In this document: piece by piece, positions 16,276-24,712 of the stretch
Layout of the letters: every line of letters begins with the position of its first letter
Position numbering within the stretch: the stretch's first letter is position 1
Assembly (NCBI GenBank): GCA_040905185.1
Contig: JBBDRZ010000007.1
Span: 248,001-312,000 of the forward strand
Direction of reading: 5' to 3'
From: DASTEQ01 sp040905185
Lineage (GTDB): Bacteria > Chloroflexota > Limnocylindria > QHBO01
DNA length: 64,000 nt
Notes under the pieces: model-generated
What the model saw: the letters and a program-made list of their open reading frames with translations, nothing else
What the model was told of the DNA's origin: nothing
Database searches by the model: none
Program-made: the position numbers and the translations under genes

Positions 16276-17700
16276 ATGGCCCTTCCCACCCCCACTCCGA
16301 ACCCCGCCCTGACCCAGGTCCCCGCCGGCTACAAGTACGGCTGGCACGACTCGGAGATGAAGCCCCTGCACGTCATGAAGAAGGGGCTCAACGCCTCGGT
16401 CGTGGAGGAGATCAGCCGCATCAAGGGCGAGCCGCAGTGGATGACCGACAACCGGCTCAAGGCCTACCGCCATTTCGAGGCCCGGCCCATGCCGACCTGG
16501 GGCGGGGACATGAGCCAGATCGACTTCCAGGACATCTATTACTACGTGACGGCCACCGACAAGGCGGTCCAGTCCTGGGACGACGTGCCGGACTACATCC
16601 GGCGCACGTACGACCGACTGGGCATTCCCGAGGCCGAGAAGAAGTACCTGGCCGGGGTGGGTGGGCAGTACGACTCCGAAGTCGTCTACCACAACATCCG
16701 CGCCGATCTGGAAAAACTGGGCGTCATCTTCCTGGGGACCGATGAGGCCCTGATCAAGTACCCCGAGATGTTCAAGGAGTACTTCGGCACGGTCATCCCG
16801 GCCAACGACAACAAGCTGGCCGCGTTGAACACCGCGGTATGGTCAGGCGGAAGCTTCATCTACGTCCCGCCGGGCGTCCACGTCGAGCTGCCGCTGCAGG
16901 CCTACTTCCGGATCAACACCGAGAACATGGGCCAGTTCGAGCGGACCCTGATCATTGCCGACGAGGGGTCAAGCGTGCACTACGTCGAGGGCTGCACGGC
17001 CCCGTCGTACACGACTGCCAGCCTCCATTCGGCCGTGGTCGAGATCATCGTCAAGAAGGGCGCCCGGGTGCGCTACACGACCATCCAGAACTGGAGCCAC
17101 AACGTCTACAACCTGGTCACCAAGCGCGCGGTGGCGCACGAGGACTCGGTCATGGAGTGGGTGGACGGCAACCTCGGGTCGCACCTGACCATGAAATACC
17201 CCAGCATCTACCTGGTCGGCGAGCGGGCCCACGGCGAGGTGCTGAGCATCGCCTTCGCCGGGAGCGGCCAGCACCAGGACGCGGGCGGCAAGGTCATTCA
17301 CGCCGCCCCCAACACCACCAGCCTGATCACCTCCAAGAGCATCAGCATGGGGACCGGCCGGACCTCGTACCGGGGACTGATCAAGGTCTACCCCGGCTCC
17401 AAGCGGTCGAAGTCCACAGTCCGCTGCGACGCCCTGATCCTGTCCGACGAGGCCCGCTCCGACACGTACCCGTACATGGAGATCGACGAGGAGGACGTCA
17501 CCATCGGGCACGAGGCGACCGTCTCCAAGGTCGGCTCGGAGCAGCTGTTCTACCTGATGAGCCGCGGCCTGACCGAGTCCGAGGCGGCAGCCATGATCGT
17601 CAACGGCTTCATCGAGCCGATCGTCAAGGAGCTGCCGATGGAGTACGCGGTCGAGATGAATCGCCTCATCCAGCTCCAGATGGAGGGCGCGGTCGGCTAG
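16276..17700 (+). CDS. sufB: Fe-S cluster assembly scaffold SufB
   Basis: SufB is the scaffold subunit of the SufBC2D complex on which Fe-S clusters are built in the cytosol. The 474-aa length is normal. Family landmarks are the N-terminal region ending in PEAEKKYLAGVGGQYDSE, the YVPPGVHVELPLQ segment, the beta-helix core with VEGCTAP and SAVVEIIVKKGARVRYTT, and the C-terminal EATVSKVGSEQLFYLMSRGL. The ATG has a GGGAG box 4 nt upstream. It is the first gene of an operon that runs through sufD, Rieske, rrf2, sufC, sufS, sufU, MoeB, CysO, CysM and Mec. It is probably repressed through the palindrome at 16236-16252. Confidence 0.97.
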   Translation: MALPTPTPNPALTQVPAGYKYGWHDSEMKPLHVMKKGLNASVVEEISRIKGEPQWMTDNRLKAYRHFEARPMPTWGGDMSQIDFQDIYYYVTATDKAVQSWDDVPDYIRRTYDRLGIPEAEKKYLAGVGGQYDSEVVYHNIRADLEKLGVIFLGTDEALIKYPEMFKEYFGTVIPANDNKLAALNTAVWSGGSFIYVPPGVHVELPLQAYFRINTENMGQFERTLIIADEGSSVHYVEGCTAPSYTTASLHSAVVEIIVKKGARVRYTTIQNWSHNVYNLVTKRAVAHEDSVMEWVDGNLGSHLTMKYPSIYLVGERAHGEVLSIAFAGSGQHQDAGGKVIHAAPNTTSLITSKSISMGTGRTSYRGLIKVYPGSKRSKSTVRCDALILSDEARSDTYPYMEIDEEDVTIGHEATVSKVGSEQLFYLMSRGLTESEAAAMIVNGFIEPIVKELPMEYAVEMNRLIQLQMEGAVG

Positions 17701-17721
17701 ACCGATTCCGCCCATGAGCCG

Positions 17722-18987
17722 ATGACAACTGGCGCTCAGACCGCCACTCCGGTCCGCCTCTCCCCGGCAGCCTTCGAACCGTCGGCTATCGCGTCGTTGT
17801 CGAGCACGCGCGGCGAGCCCGATTGGCTGGGCGCCGAGCGCCTGACGCGCGCGGAGCGCTACCGGGCCACGCCGTGGCCGAGCGGCAGCGAGGAGGAGTG
17901 GCGCCGCACGTCCCTGGCCGGCCTCCCGATCGATGCGCCGCTCGACGAGACGGCCACGACCGAGGTCTCCGGCCTCGACCCGGATGCCGCCGCTCGCGGC
18001 GTCATCTTCGCTCCCCTGGCCGAGGCGGTGGCCAGCCATCCTGACCTGGTGCGCCCCCATCTCACCGATGCCACGCCCGGTCCGGCGACGCATGCCACGT
18101 TCTGGGAGCTGGCCCGGGCGGCCTGGACCAGCGGGACGTTCCTGTACGTCCCGCCGCGGGTGACGGTCGAGCTGGTCCTCCGGTCCCGAACGGTCCAGTC
18201 GCGGCCGGACACGGCCGCTTTCCCCGTAACCCTGGTGGTCGCCGGGGAGGAGTCCCAGGTCACCCTGCTCGAGGAGTTCGCCTCTCCCGACGGGGGTCCC
18301 GGGTGGTTCGGTGGAACCGTGGAAGTTCGCGCCGAGCGGGGGTCCCGGGTCCGCTACGCGAGTCTCCAGCTGCTGGGCGACGGCGCCTGGCGCGTGTCAG
18401 CGCAGCGGGTGGTGGTGGGCGCCGATGCGCAGGTCACGACGCTCAACGCCGAGATCGGCTCACGGGTTACCAAGCTCGGGGTCGAGGTCCTGATGGCTGG
18501 CAAGGGCGGCACCAGCAAGCTGCTCGGCGTGTTGGCGGCCGGTGACGACCAGAAGATCGACATCAACTCGATTCAGGACCTGCTGGCCAGCCACACGACC
18601 TCGGACCTGTTGTACCTGTCCGCCCTGTACGACCGAGCCCATTCCGCGTTCTATGGCCTTACCCGGGTGCGGCCGGAGGCCAAGCAGACCAGCTCTTACC
18701 AGGAGTGCCGCAACATGCTGCTGTCCCCGAACGCGGGCGCGGAGCCAATCCCGGTCCTCGAAATCGAGACCAATGACATCCTGCGCTGCGGCCATGGCGC
18801 CACGGCGGGGGCCATCGACCCGATCCAGATGTTCTACGCCCAGACCCGTGGCCTGACCGCCGACGAGGCAGAGCGGATGATCGTGCGCGGCTTCTTCGAG
18901 CGGGCGGTGGCCGACATCGGCTCCGAGCCCATCCGTGCCCGAGTCCTGGCCGCGCTGGCGACGCGCATCGGTCAGGAGGCGGCATGA
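17722..18987 (+). CDS. sufD: Fe-S cluster assembly protein SufD
   Basis: SufD pairs with SufB through beta-helices and helps in iron entry. This 421-aa paralog of SufB has the FLYVPPRVTVELVL segment, the beta-helix core and the C-terminal signature GHGATAGAIDPIQMFYAQTRGL, with the conserved His in CGHGA. It starts 21 nt after sufB. No strong Shine-Dalgarno sequence is visible, so translation may be coupled to sufB. Its stop overlaps the start of the Rieske gene (ATGA). Confidence 0.95.
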   Translation: MTTGAQTATPVRLSPAAFEPSAIASLSSTRGEPDWLGAERLTRAERYRATPWPSGSEEEWRRTSLAGLPIDAPLDETATTEVSGLDPDAAARGVIFAPLAEAVASHPDLVRPHLTDATPGPATHATFWELARAAWTSGTFLYVPPRVTVELVLRSRTVQSRPDTAAFPVTLVVAGEESQVTLLEEFASPDGGPGWFGGTVEVRAERGSRVRYASLQLLGDGAWRVSAQRVVVGADAQVTTLNAEIGSRVTKLGVEVLMAGKGGTSKLLGVLAAGDDQKIDINSIQDLLASHTTSDLLYLSALYDRAHSAFYGLTRVRPEAKQTSSYQECRNMLLSPNAGAEPIPVLEIETNDILRCGHGATAGAIDPIQMFYAQTRGLTADEAERMIVRGFFERAVADIGSEPIRARVLAALATRIGQEAA

Positions 18988-19313
18988 GCATCATGACGAC
19001 CCGCGGGTTCGCCACCGGCCTGCGCGCTGCGGACGTCACGCCGGGGACGGTGGTGACCGTGGTCGTGCAGGGCGTGCCGCTGTGCGTGGGGCAGACCACC
19101 GACGGGCGTTGGGGGGCGATCGACGACGTCTGCACCCACGACGAAGGCGACCTGGGCGAGGGGGAGCTGGACGGCGATGCCGTCGAATGCCCGCGCCACG
19201 GCGGTCGCTTCGACCTGTTCAGCGGCCGGGTCCTGGCCCTGCCGCCCGTGATCCCGGTCCGGGCGTACCCTGTGCAGGTCGAGGATGACGAAGTCCTGGT
19301 CGAACTGCCATGA
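18984..19313 (+). CDS. Rieske [2Fe-2S] ferredoxin
   Basis: A 109-aa soluble Rieske domain with the cluster ligands CTH (box 1) and CPRHGGRFD (box 2), 16 residues apart. It has no transmembrane helix, so it is a cytosolic bacterial Rieske-type ferredoxin and not a cytochrome bc1 subunit. The position, between sufD and the Rrf2 regulator with an ATGA overlap, suggests an electron-transfer role in Fe-S assembly, for instance reduction of persulfide or of the cluster; this is inference. The start could be the ATG at 18984 or the one at 18993. Confidence 0.9.
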   Translation: MSIMTTRGFATGLRAADVTPGTVVTVVVQGVPLCVGQTTDGRWGAIDDVCTHDEGDLGEGELDGDAVECPRHGGRFDLFSGRVLALPPVIPVRAYPVQVEDDEVLVELP

Positions 19314-19323
19314 GAGACCGGTC

Positions 19324-19836
19324 ATGAAGATCAGCACCCGATCCGAGTACGGCATCCGCGTCCTGCTGGCGCTGGCCCGGGCCGAGGGGCAGGAGCCGGT
19401 CTCGTTGACCAGCGTGGCGCGCAGCGAACGGCTCCCTCACGCCTACCTGGAGCAGTTGGTGGCCGACCTGCGCCGCGCCAGACTGGTTACCGCCACACGC
19501 GGCCAGGCCGGCGGCTATCGGCTGGCCCGACCGCCGGACGAGATCAGCCTGGCGACCGCGATTCGGACGCTGGATGGTCCGTTGCTGGAAATGCCATGCG
19601 CCGGAGTCAACAGCGGCGAGCAATGCGATCGTGAGCCATGCTCGGTCCACGAGGCCTATGAGCGCCTGTTTGCCTCGATCGACGCCACGCTGGGTGCAAC
19701 CACGCTCGCCGAACTGGCCGCGCGGGCCGAGTCCGCCGGCCGCCCGCCCTACTCGCCCGACGTGCGCCGCAGGATCCGCGCCGTCGCAGAAGCCACCGCA
19801 CATGCCCATGCCCAGATCGTGAACGGAGCCTCATGA
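19324..19836 (+). CDS. Rrf2-family (IscR-like) transcription regulator
   Basis: A 170-aa regulator with the Rrf2 winged helix (ISTRSEYGIRVLLALA, a recognition helix near ERLPHAYLEQLVADL, and a GGYRLARPP wing). The sensor region has three Cys at about 92, 101 and 106, close to the Cys92/98/104 spacing of E. coli IscR, so a [2Fe-2S] or [4Fe-4S] cluster is likely. The ATG at 19324 gives the canonical N-terminus; the frame is open upstream to 19285. It is encoded inside the suf operon and probably senses cluster status and binds the palindrome before sufB. Its stop overlaps the sufC start (ATGA). Confidence 0.9.
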   Translation: MKISTRSEYGIRVLLALARAEGQEPVSLTSVARSERLPHAYLEQLVADLRRARLVTATRGQAGGYRLARPPDEISLATAIRTLDGPLLEMPCAGVNSGEQCDREPCSVHEAYERLFASIDATLGATTLAELAARAESAGRPPYSPDVRRRIRAVAEATAHAHAQIVNGAS

Positions 19837-20681
19837 CCGACCAGCTGGTGATCACCGATCTCGAGGTCAGCGCCGGGAAGCGGAAGATCCTGCGCGGCCT
19901 GTCGCTGACCGTGGCCCAGGGCGAGGTTCATGCCCTGATGGGCCCCAATGGCTCGGGCAAGACGAGCCTGGCCTATGCGTTGCTCGGCCACCCGGACTAC
20001 AAGGTCGACGCGGGCGACATCACCTGGCAGGGCGTGAGCCTGCTGAAGCTGTCCCCGGACAAGCGGGCGCGCGCCGGGCTGTTCCTTGCCTTCCAGTACC
20101 CGAGCTCCATTCCAGGCGTGACGGTGGCCAGCTTCCTGCGCAACATCTACAACGCGGTCCATCACCCGCGCCAGCCGGACGCCGACGGCGACGGAGCGGC
20201 GGCCATCAAGTACACCGGCATCCCGCTCGCCAAGTTCCGGCGCCTGCTGGAGGAGAAGATGGCGCTCCTCAACATGGATCCGGGATTCGCCACCCGCTAC
20301 GTGAACGACGGGTTCTCGGGCGGCGAGAAGAAGCGGCTCGAGATGCTCCAGATGGCCGTCCAGTCACCCAAGATGGCCATCCTGGACGAGACCGATTCGG
20401 GTCTCGACATCGACGCCCTGCGCAACGTGGCGGAGGGGATCAACGCAACCCTCTCCCCGGAAATGGGCGTGCTGATGATCACCCATTATCAGCGCATGCT
20501 GAACTACGTGAAGCCGGACCGGGTCCACGTCCTGCTGGACGGGCGGGTGGTGATGTCCGGCGGCGAAGAGCTCTCGCATCAGCTCGAGGCCAATGGCTAT
20601 GACTGGGTCCGCGAGCAGGTCGGCCTGCCGGCCGAGGTGGGCGACGAGGCCGCCGAGCCGGTGGCGGAAACAGCGAAGTAG
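19833..20681 (+). CDS. sufC: Fe-S assembly ATPase SufC
   Basis: SufC is the ABC-type ATPase that drives shape changes in the SufB-SufD scaffold. The 282 aa include Walker A GPNGSGKTSL, the Q-loop FQYPSSIPGV, the ABC signature FSGGEKKRLEML, Walker B MAILDETDSGLDID, and the switch His in MITHYQRML. It is about 30 residues longer than many SufC proteins because of an insert near residue 110 and an acidic C-terminal tail. The start overlaps the rrf2 stop. Confidence 0.97.
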   Translation: MTDQLVITDLEVSAGKRKILRGLSLTVAQGEVHALMGPNGSGKTSLAYALLGHPDYKVDAGDITWQGVSLLKLSPDKRARAGLFLAFQYPSSIPGVTVASFLRNIYNAVHHPRQPDADGDGAAAIKYTGIPLAKFRRLLEEKMALLNMDPGFATRYVNDGFSGGEKKRLEMLQMAVQSPKMAILDETDSGLDIDALRNVAEGINATLSPEMGVLMITHYQRMLNYVKPDRVHVLLDGRVVMSGGEELSHQLEANGYDWVREQVGLPAEVGDEAAEPVAETAK

Positions 20682-20685
20682 ACCG

Positions 20686-21951
20686 ATGACCGTCGGCGCG
20701 CAGCCCCAGGCCATCCCCGGCGCCTTCAGCGGGACTGCCCGGCGCGCCGATTTCCCGGTCTTCGAGCGCCTGACCTCGACCGGCAACCGGCTGGTGTACC
20801 TCGACGCCGCCGCCTCGGCCCCCAAGCCGCGGGTCGTGATCGAGGCCATGGGGGACGCCTACGGCCACCACTACGCCAACGTCCACCGCGGCATCTACGA
20901 GCTCAGCGAGGACGCCACGCAGCGCTTCGAAGCCGCCCGCCGCAAAGTGGCGGGCTTCCTGAACGCGCCGTCGGAGCGCGAGATCGTGTTCGTGCGCAAC
21001 GCGACCGAGGCCATCAACCTGGTCGCCTATTCGTGGGGCCGGACCAACCTGCGCGCCGGCGACACGATGGTCACCACCCAGCTGGAGCACCACGCCAACA
21101 TCGTCCCGTGGCAGCAGCTGACCCGCGAGGTCGGCGCCGAGCTGAGGTACGTGGCCATCACCGACGACGGGCGCCTGGACCTCGAGGACCTGGACCGCCT
21201 CCTGGCAACCCGTCCCAAGCTGGTGGCGGTGGCCGCGGTCAGCAACGCGCTGGGGACGATCAACCCAGTCCGCGACATCACCGAGCGGGCACACGCCGCA
21301 GGCGCCCTGGTCATGGTCGACGCCGCCCAGGCGGCCCCCCACATGCCCATCGACGTCCAGGCCATCGGCTGCGACTTCCTGGCCATCAGCGGCCACAAGA
21401 TGCTGGGCCCGTCGGGGATCGGCGCGCTGTGGGCCCGCCGCGAGCTGCTGGAGGCCATGCCGCCCTTCCTGACCGGCGGCAACATGATCATCCGGGTCAC
21501 CCTCGAGGGCGCCGAGTGGAACGAGGTGCCCCAGAAGTTCGAGGCCGGCACCCCGGCCATCGTGGAGGCCATCGGCCTGGGGGCCGCCATCGACTACCTG
21601 ACCGATATCGGTATGCCCTACGTCCGTGAGCATGAGCGGTACCTGTTCGAGCATGCCTGGGCTGCGCTGGGGGAGATCCCCGACGTACGCCGCCTCGGCC
21701 CCGACGATCCGGACATTCACGCCGGGGTCATCAGCTTCGTCCTGGACGCCATTCATCCCCACGACATGGCCACCATCCTCGACCACCACGGGGTGGCGGT
21801 GCGGGCGGGGCACCACTGCGCCCAGCCGGTCATGCAGCGCTACGACATCCCGGCCACCACCCGGGCCAGCTTCTACGTCTACAACGACCTCGACGACGTC
21901 GAGGCCCTGGCCGATGCGGTTCGGGCCGCGGTGACCCTGTTTGCGGGCTGA
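20686..21951 (+). CDS. sufS: cysteine desulfurase SufS
   Basis: SufS takes sulfur from cysteine as an active-site persulfide and gives alanine. The 421-aa protein has the PLP Lys in SGHKMLGPSG, the acidic/His PLP contacts in VDAAQAAPH, and the catalytic Cys in AGHHCAQPV. The N-terminal DFPVF...YLDAAASAPKP is typical of the SufS/CsdA group (class II desulfurase). The ATG at 20686, 4 nt after sufC, is chosen over an in-frame upstream start inside sufC. The next gene encodes its partner SufU, with an overlapping TGATG. Confidence 0.96.
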   Translation: MTVGAQPQAIPGAFSGTARRADFPVFERLTSTGNRLVYLDAAASAPKPRVVIEAMGDAYGHHYANVHRGIYELSEDATQRFEAARRKVAGFLNAPSEREIVFVRNATEAINLVAYSWGRTNLRAGDTMVTTQLEHHANIVPWQQLTREVGAELRYVAITDDGRLDLEDLDRLLATRPKLVAVAAVSNALGTINPVRDITERAHAAGALVMVDAAQAAPHMPIDVQAIGCDFLAISGHKMLGPSGIGALWARRELLEAMPPFLTGGNMIIRVTLEGAEWNEVPQKFEAGTPAIVEAIGLGAAIDYLTDIGMPYVREHERYLFEHAWAALGEIPDVRRLGPDDPDIHAGVISFVLDAIHPHDMATILDHHGVAVRAGHHCAQPVMQRYDIPATTRASFYVYNDLDDVEALADAVRAAVTLFAG

Positions 21952-22355
21952 TGGACAACCTGTACCGCGACTTCATCCTGGAGCACTACCGGAACCCCCA
22001 CAACCAGGGGGTTCTCGATCCCCACGACCTCCACTTTGCCGATTCGAACCCAACCTGCGGCGACGAGCTGTCCATGACCCTGCGCCTGGATGGCGGCCGA
22101 GTGGAGATCGAGGACGTGGCCTTCGAAGGCCGCGGCTGCGCCATCAGCCAGGCGTCCGCCTCGATCCTGACCGATACGCTGCGCGGGATGACCCTCGACG
22201 CGGTGCGGGCCATCGACCCCAAGGCCGTCCTCGACGACCTGGGGGTGCCGATCGGCCCCGCGCGGCTGAAGTGCGCGCTACTCGGGTACAAGGTCCTCCA
22301 GGGCGCGGTGGCCGGCGAGTCGGTGGAGTGGCCCGCGGAGGCGGAGGCGGTCTGA
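21951..22355 (+). CDS. sufU: SufU, zinc-dependent sulfurtransferase/scaffold
   Basis: SufU accepts persulfide sulfur from SufS in Gram-positive-type SUF systems. The 134-aa protein has LYRDFILEHYRNPHN, the first ligand region NPTCGDE (Cys36, Asp38), GCAISQASAS (Cys63) and LKCALLGYKVL (Cys108), matching the zinc ligands of the family. The start codon overlaps the sufS stop and the stop overlaps the next start by 1 nt, so the genes are translationally coupled. Confidence 0.95.
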   Translation: MDNLYRDFILEHYRNPHNQGVLDPHDLHFADSNPTCGDELSMTLRLDGGRVEIEDVAFEGRGCAISQASASILTDTLRGMTLDAVRAIDPKAVLDDLGVPIGPARLKCALLGYKVLQGAVAGESVEWPAEAEAV

Positions 22356-23500
22356 TGGCCGAGCCCGGGACGGTGCTGGAGATCTCGGTCGCCGACGCGC
22401 TGCGGGTCAGCGGGGAGCGGCGGATCATCGACGTCCGCGAGCCGGTCGAGTGGAACGAGGGCCACATCCCCTCGGCGACCCTGGTGCCGCTGGCCGACCT
22501 GGCGGGCCGCATCGAAGAGGTCGTGCCGGACAAGACCACGCCGCTCCTGGTGCACTGCGCGGTCGGGGCCCGCTCACGGCGTGCCGCCCTGTACCTGTCG
22601 CAGGTGGGCTACACGGACGTGGTCAACATCCAGGGCCGCCTGGCCGAGTGGAAGGCGCTGGGAGGCGCCTGGGAGGTCCCCACCCCGATCCTGTCCGAGG
22701 CCGAGCGGCGACGCTACAGCCGCCAGGTGTTGATTCCCGAGATCGGCCAGGAGGGCCAGCGCCGGCTCCTGGACTCGCGGGTGCTCCTGATCGGAGCCGG
22801 TGGTCTCGGCTCGCCGGCCGCGCTGTACCTGGCCGCCGCCGGGATCGGCACGCTGGGGATCGTGGACGACGACGTCGTAGACGAGTCCAACCTCCAGCGC
22901 CAGGTCCTGCACACAGCGGACCGGGTTGGGATGCCCAAGACCGAGAGCGCCGAGATGACGCTGACCGCCCTCAACCCCGGTGTCCGCGTGGTCCGCCATG
23001 TGGAGCGACTGGATGCGGCCAACGTCGAGCGGCTAGTGGCCGAGTACGACGTCATCGTGGACGGGACGGACAACTTCGAGACCCGATACCTGCTCAACGA
23101 CGCGTCGGTCACATACCGCAAGTCCGTCGTCCACGGCTCGATCTACCGCTGGGACGGCCAGGTGACGACCTTCGTCCCGTTCGAGGGACCGTGCTATCGC
23201 TGCCTATACCCCACCCAGCCGCCCGAGGAGCTGGCTCCGGCCTGCGCGGTGGCGGGGGTGCTGGGAGTCCTGCCGGGGATCATCGGTCTCCTCCAGGCCA
23301 ACGAGACCGTCAAGCTGGTGCTGGGAGTGGGGGAGACGCTGGCCGGACGGATGCTCCTGTTCGACGCGCTGACCACCTCGTTCGATGAGATCCGGCTCTG
23401 GCGCGACCCTGCGTGCCCCGCGTGCGGCGATGGGGTCGTGCAGCCACAGCCAGTCGCGGCCGACACGGCTGCTGCTGTCGTGGCCGCTGCAACCTCGTGA
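22355..23500 (+). CDS. rhodanese-MoeB/ThiF-type sulfur carrier adenylyltransferase
   Basis: A 381-aa two-domain protein. Residues 1 to about 110 are a rhodanese domain with the active-site loop HCAVGARSRRA (Cys68) and an IIDVREPVEWNEGHIP start. Residues 115-381 are a MoeB/ThiF E1-like domain with LIGAGGLGSPA (ATP site), the DGTDNFETRY loop, and zinc pairs CYRC (280/283) and CPAC (354/357). It probably adenylates the C-terminal Gly of the carrier encoded next door (23497) and delivers sulfur from its own rhodanese persulfide. In MoeZ and MOCS3 the rhodanese is C-terminal; here it is N-terminal. It overlaps the carrier gene by GTGA. Confidence 0.93.
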   Translation: MAEPGTVLEISVADALRVSGERRIIDVREPVEWNEGHIPSATLVPLADLAGRIEEVVPDKTTPLLVHCAVGARSRRAALYLSQVGYTDVVNIQGRLAEWKALGGAWEVPTPILSEAERRRYSRQVLIPEIGQEGQRRLLDSRVLLIGAGGLGSPAALYLAAAGIGTLGIVDDDVVDESNLQRQVLHTADRVGMPKTESAEMTLTALNPGVRVVRHVERLDAANVERLVAEYDVIVDGTDNFETRYLLNDASVTYRKSVVHGSIYRWDGQVTTFVPFEGPCYRCLYPTQPPEELAPACAVAGVLGVLPGIIGLLQANETVKLVLGVGETLAGRMLLFDALTTSFDEIRLWRDPACPACGDGVVQPQPVAADTAAAVVAAATS

Positions 23501-23772
23501 GCCGCGTCCGCATCCCGCCCGTCCTGCGCGAGACCGTGGGCGGCGCTCGCGAGCTCGAGGCCTCAGGCGATACGGTGCTCGAGGTCCTCGACGATCTGTT
23601 TGCAAACCACCCCGCCCTCCGCGAGCGGGTGACCACCGACGGCAAGCTGTCGCCGTTCGTCAACCTGTACGTCAATGGCCGCGACGTTCGGTACACCACC
23701 GGCCTCGCCACGCCGGTCAGTCCGGACGACCAGGTGATCCTGCTGCCCGCCATGGCCGGAGGGTCAACCTAG
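23497..23772 (+). CDS. cysO: CysO/MoaD/ThiS-type sulfur carrier protein, C-terminally extended
   Basis: A 91-aa beta-grasp ubiquitin-like carrier. It has the VRIPPVLRE start, NLYVNGRDVR, and the terminal SPDDQVILLPAMAGG region closest to mycobacterial CysO. The protein does not stop at the diglycine (88-89) but ends GGST, so the thiocarboxylate terminus must first be exposed by removing two residues. The JAMM protease encoded at 24709-25143 is the obvious candidate. It sits between the activating MoeB and CysM, which uses CysO thiocarboxylate as a sulfur donor. The GTG start overlaps the previous stop. Confidence 0.9.
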   Translation: MSRVRIPPVLRETVGGARELEASGDTVLEVLDDLFANHPALRERVTTDGKLSPFVNLYVNGRDVRYTTGLATPVSPDDQVILLPAMAGGST

Positions 23773-23776
23773 ACCG

Positions 23777-24712
23777 ATGATCCTCGGCGACATCGTCGCC
23801 GCCATCGGCCACACGCCGATGGTCGAGCTGCGGCGGCTGGCGCCGCATCCCGGCGTGCGGCTGTTCGCCAAGATCGAGGGCGCCAACCCGACCGGATCGC
23901 TCAAGGACCGGATCGCGCGATCCATGCTGGCCGACGCGGTCGCGTCGGGGGCGCTGCGGCCGGGGCAGACGATCCTCGAGCCGTCGAGCGGCAACACGGG
24001 CATCAGCCTGGCCGTGATCGGGTCGCGGATGGGCCATCCGGTGCGGATCGTGATGCCGGACAACACCACCCCCGAGCGCGAGCAGCTGCTGCGCCTGTTC
24101 GGAGCCGAGATCGTGTTCTCGCCGGGGGCCGAAGGATCGAACGGCGCGATCCGGATGGCGCAGCGGCTGGCGGAGGCGGATCCATCGGTCTACATGCCGT
24201 TCCAGTACGGCAATGAGGCCAACCCGCGCGCCCACCAGGAGGAGACCGGCCCGGAGATCCTCACGGCCGTGCCCGAGGTCGACGTCTTCGTGGCGGGACT
24301 GGGGACGGGCGGGACGCTGACCGGGGTGGGGCGGGCGCTGAAAGCCGCGCGTCCGGGCGTGCGGGTCGTGGCCGCGGAGCCGCTCCCCGGGGAGCAGGTG
24401 CAGGGCCTCCGCTCGCTGGAGGAGGGCTTCGTGCCCCCGGTCCTGGACCAATCAGTCCTCGACGACCGCTACCTGGTCAGCAACCGCGAGTCGGTGGTCG
24501 GCGTGCGGCAACTGATCGCCGAGGAGGGCATCTTCGCCGGCCTGTCATCCGGGGCCGCGCTGGCCGTCGCGCTGCGGGTGGCCGCCGACATGGACCGCGG
24601 GTCGATCGTCGTGCTGCTGGCCGACGACGGCTCCAAGTACCTGTCAGCCGGGCTGTGGGATCGCGACCTCGACACGCTCGAGTCCGAGATGGAAAGCTCG
24701 GTCCTGTGGTGA
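23777..24712 (+). CDS. cysM: CysM, O-phosphoserine:CysO-thiocarboxylate sulfhydrylase
   Basis: A 311-aa PLP beta-replacement enzyme. The PLP Lys is in PTGSLKDRIA (Lys43), the SGNTGIS loop binds the substrate carboxylate, and GTGGTLTG binds the PLP phosphate. The region GLRSLEEGFVP aligns with the mycobacterial CysM segment containing the Arg that recognises O-phosphoserine (Arg212 here), and a C-terminal tail ending SVLW resembles the extended CysM tail. With CysO and Mec next door, this supports cysteine synthesis from O-phosphoserine and a protein thiocarboxylate. It starts 4 nt after cysO and overlaps mec by GTGA. Confidence 0.92.
   Translation: MILGDIVAAIGHTPMVELRRLAPHPGVRLFAKIEGANPTGSLKDRIARSMLADAVASGALRPGQTILEPSSGNTGISLAVIGSRMGHPVRIVMPDNTTPEREQLLRLFGAEIVFSPGAEGSNGAIRMAQRLAEADPSVYMPFQYGNEANPRAHQEETGPEILTAVPEVDVFVAGLGTGGTLTGVGRALKAARPGVRVVAAEPLPGEQVQGLRSLEEGFVPPVLDQSVLDDRYLVSNRESVVGVRQLIAEEGIFAGLSSGAALAVALRVAADMDRGSIVVLLADDGSKYLSAGLWDRDLDTLESEMESSVLW

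Noticed and set aside
16101..16692. N-terminal extension of the rsgA frame to 548 codons
   Set aside because: It covers the divergent promoters and the beginning of sufB. The TTG at 15960 fits RsgA length and has an AAGGAG box.
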